From contig SKRJ01000352.1 in assembly GCA_007118555.1 (NCBI GenBank), positions 1 through 7,140 on the forward strand: 7,140 nucleotides of DNA, written 5' to 3'. Position numbers and translations under genes: made by a program. Below, piece by piece: positions 5,606-7,140 of this stretch. Under the pieces are notes generated by a model. The model did not search any database. It was given only the letters and a program-made list of their open reading frames with translations, and was not told the DNA's origin. The number at the start of each line of letters is the position of its first letter. The stretch's first letter is position 1. This DNA is from Anaerolineae bacterium (GTDB lineage Bacteria > Chloroflexota > Anaerolineae > UBA1429).

Positions 5606-7099
5606 TCACGAGCCCTCCATACGCAGGAGCACTCGCAAGGTGTAGATGCAGATGAGGGCGTCCTGCACGGGCCCGCGCCGCTTGAGATAGCCAAAGTCAT
5701 AGCAGAGCTTTTCCAGCGCATCATCTACACTGCTGGCATAGCGAAACCGCACCTGTGCCCATCCGGTAAGCCCGGGCGTGATCGAGTGGCGAATGGGGTA
5801 ATAAGGCAGCTGCTCGGAGAGCTGCGTGACAAACTCGGGGCGCTCGGGCCGCGGCCCGATCAGCGTCATCGAGCCTGTTACCAGGTTCCAGAACTGGGGC
5901 AGTTCATCCATGCGCGAGGCGCGCAGAATACGGCCTACCCGTGTGACGCGCGCGTCGTTCTTGGTAGCCCAGACGGCTCCGTTCTGTTCGGCATCAGTGA
6001 CCATGGAACGGAACTTGGCCAGTGTAAAGAGGCGCCCGCCTTTCCCCACTCGTACCTGCCGGTACAGGATGGGCCCGGGCGAATCAAGCGCAATCGCAAG
6101 CGCGATAAACGGGAACAGTATGGCTGTCACCAAGAGCCCTACCGCGCCAACTGCGATATCAAGCAGGCGACGGACCACGATCCAGAGACGCAGGCCCAGA
6201 CTCTCCTGATTGCTGAGCATCGAGAACAGATTGGGACCCAGGTGCTGGGCCGGGATGGCCCCCGTCACATGCTCGTAATAGACCGGCATGGGCACCACGC
6301 CGGCTCCATTGCTCCAGCAGCGTATAAGCTGCTCCATGAGTTCGGGCTGAATGCCCTCGGTGTGGGTGATCGCAATCACGACATCCTGCACCCTGTAACG
6401 CTTGACGATGGACACGAGATCAGTGCCTTTGCCCAGGATCGGGTAGCAGGCGATCCCCTGCTGGCAGAGACCCGCATCGTCATCGACGAATCCGAGCAGA
6501 TCCACGCCTGCAGAACGGCCGATGCCGGCAATCTGTGTGGCCAGAGCTTGGCCGGCCGCCCCCGCACCCACGATGATCACACGACGTGCAAACGCCGCAT
6601 CACGGAACAGGCGCGCATAGGTCAGGCGCCAGAGGCTTTCGCCCATGACGGCGGCGATGGCGAAAACGAACCACGCCAGACGCGATCGCGTCAGGGGCGC
6701 CGAGTAGATGGGGATCACGAGATAGATGACAGAGACGAACAAAACACACCCGGCGGCATAGACAGTTCCCCGGATTGGCTCCGAGGCGAGCTTGAGGTTA
6801 TAGCAGTCAAAAACGAGCGCGATCGGGATCCAGACGGCGAGCAAGACCAACCACCAGACGGGCTGCAGGGGATAGAACATGACCTCTTCCATCTCGTAAA
6901 AGACGGCAGAGCGTACCCACAGGGCAAACAGCAGCGAGCCTGAGAGGACGAGCAGGTCAAAGACAAAGAGCAAGAGCCTGCGTTCCGCAAAGCAGAGGCC
7001 CATGGCGCCGGCAGGGATGCGCAGAAGCCTGCCCATCCAGCCGATGGTATGTGGCTCGCGGTATAGCGTGGGTTCGACGAGATGGTGTTGTTGGGCCAT
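5606..7099 (-). CDS. Polyprenyl-phosphate sugar-1-phosphate transferase (exopolysaccharide initiation)
   Basis: This 497-residue membrane enzyme belongs to the bacterial sugar transferase family (WbaP/WcaJ type). It would move a sugar phosphate from a UDP-sugar to undecaprenyl phosphate, the first step of polysaccharide repeat-unit assembly. The N-terminal half has about four membrane helices (near 41-62, 81-98, 113-130, 141-158). A Rossmann-like region follows with VIIVGAGAAGQ (174-184). The catalytic part starts with the membrane-embedded helix at about 311-337 and includes SPGP (340-343), KFRSM (362-366), RMDELPQFWNLVTGSMTLIG (396-415, with the Asp398-Glu399 pair) and a PGLTGWAQVR motif (442-451). 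The length is normal for the family with the N-terminal extension. AAGGAAAGG lies 5 nt before the ATG at 7099. It heads the visible operon; its promoter lies beyond the right edge. The sugar specificity (glucose, galactose or other) cannot be read from the sequence. Confidence 0.93.
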   Translation of the reverse strand: MAQQHHLVEPTLYREPHTIGWMGRLLRIPAGAMGLCFAERRLLLFVFDLLVLSGSLLFALWVRSAVFYEMEEVMFYPLQPVWWLVLLAVWIPIALVFDCYNLKLASEPIRGTVYAAGCVLFVSVIYLVIPIYSAPLTRSRLAWFVFAIAAVMGESLWRLTYARLFRDAAFARRVIIVGAGAAGQALATQIAGIGRSAGVDLLGFVDDDAGLCQQGIACYPILGKGTDLVSIVKRYRVQDVVIAITHTEGIQPELMEQLIRCWSNGAGVVPMPVYYEHVTGAIPAQHLGPNLFSMLSNQESLGLRLWIVVRRLLDIAVGAVGLLVTAILFPFIALAIALDSPGPILYRQVRVGKGGRLFTLAKFRSMVTDAEQNGAVWATKNDARVTRVGRILRASRMDELPQFWNLVTGSMTLIGPRPERPEFVTQLSEQLPYYPIRHSITPGLTGWAQVRFRYASSVDDALEKLCYDFGYLKRRGPVQDALICIYTLRVLLRMEGS

Positions 7100-7104
7100 G
7101 GAGG

Positions 7105-7113
7105 CCTTTCCTT
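7105..7113 (-). promoter_or_regulatory. Ribosome binding site of the sugar transferase
   Basis: AAGGAAAGG on the minus strand ends 5 nt before the ATG at 7099 and supports that start. The remaining 27 bases to the right edge show no clear promoter. Confidence 0.6.
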
Positions 7114-7140
7114 CAGTGGCCGGCGGTAACGCGAGCCTTC

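Noticed and set aside
5563..5724. N-terminal extension of the glycosidase frame to an ATG at 5724
   Set aside because: It would overlap the 3' end of the transferase by over 100 nt and bury the signal peptide more than 50 residues inside. The GTG at 5562 places the signal peptide at the N-terminus.
5378..6943. A 521-codon open frame on the + strand
   Set aside because: It lies antisense to the transferase and glycosidase genes, whose motifs are unmistakable. The translation is charged, low in hydrophobic residues and has no recognisable domain. In GC-rich DNA such mirror frames arise from codon bias.

Overview
This 7.1 kb window is GC-rich bacterial DNA that I would place, tentatively, in the Chloroflexota. 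The hints are a DUF4012 protein next to a polyprenyl-phosphate sugar transferase, a Gram-positive-type LexA box (GAAC-N4-GTTC), a cytoplasmic LCAT-like hydrolase and a stand-alone BioY. None of these settles the phylum, and there is no rRNA or phylogenetic marker in view. I see no tRNA, CRISPR array, insertion sequence or integrase.

Left part, + strand: the last 40 codons of a zinc-ribbon protein (possibly a topoisomerase I tail) run off the left edge. Next come an extended -10 promoter and an LCAT-family alpha/beta hydrolase (219-1538). After a 123-nt gap holding a short interrupted palindrome comes bioY (1662-2207), the substrate-binding subunit of a biotin transporter, closed by a strong intrinsic terminator (2227-2262).

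Middle, - strand: a small XRE-type helix-turn-helix protein (2245-2499) converges on bioY, and its stop codon lies inside bioY's terminator hairpin. Its promoter (-35 TTGGCG, 17-bp spacer, -10 TATAAT) is close to consensus. The spacer is almost filled by a palindrome containing the exact LexA/DinR core GAACATATGTTC. This looks like a DNA-damage-inducible regulator, and it is the most distinctive signal in the window.

Right part, - strand, reading leftward from 7099: a membrane-bound polyprenyl glycosylphosphotransferase that starts polysaccharide assembly, then a secreted clan GH-A-like glycosidase, then a membrane-anchored DUF4012 protein. Gaps are 43 and 12 nt, so the three are probably one operon for exopolysaccharide or cell-surface glycan. 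The transferase would load the first sugar phosphate on the lipid carrier inside the cell. The glycosidase and the DUF4012 protein would act outside the membrane on the polymer or its export. No terminator is visible between this operon and the HTH gene, so read-through into the SOS-type unit is possible.

Beyond the LexA-box promoter and the compact transferase-glycosidase-DUF4012 operon, the window looks like ordinary chromosome. I found no clear sign of an entirely new system.
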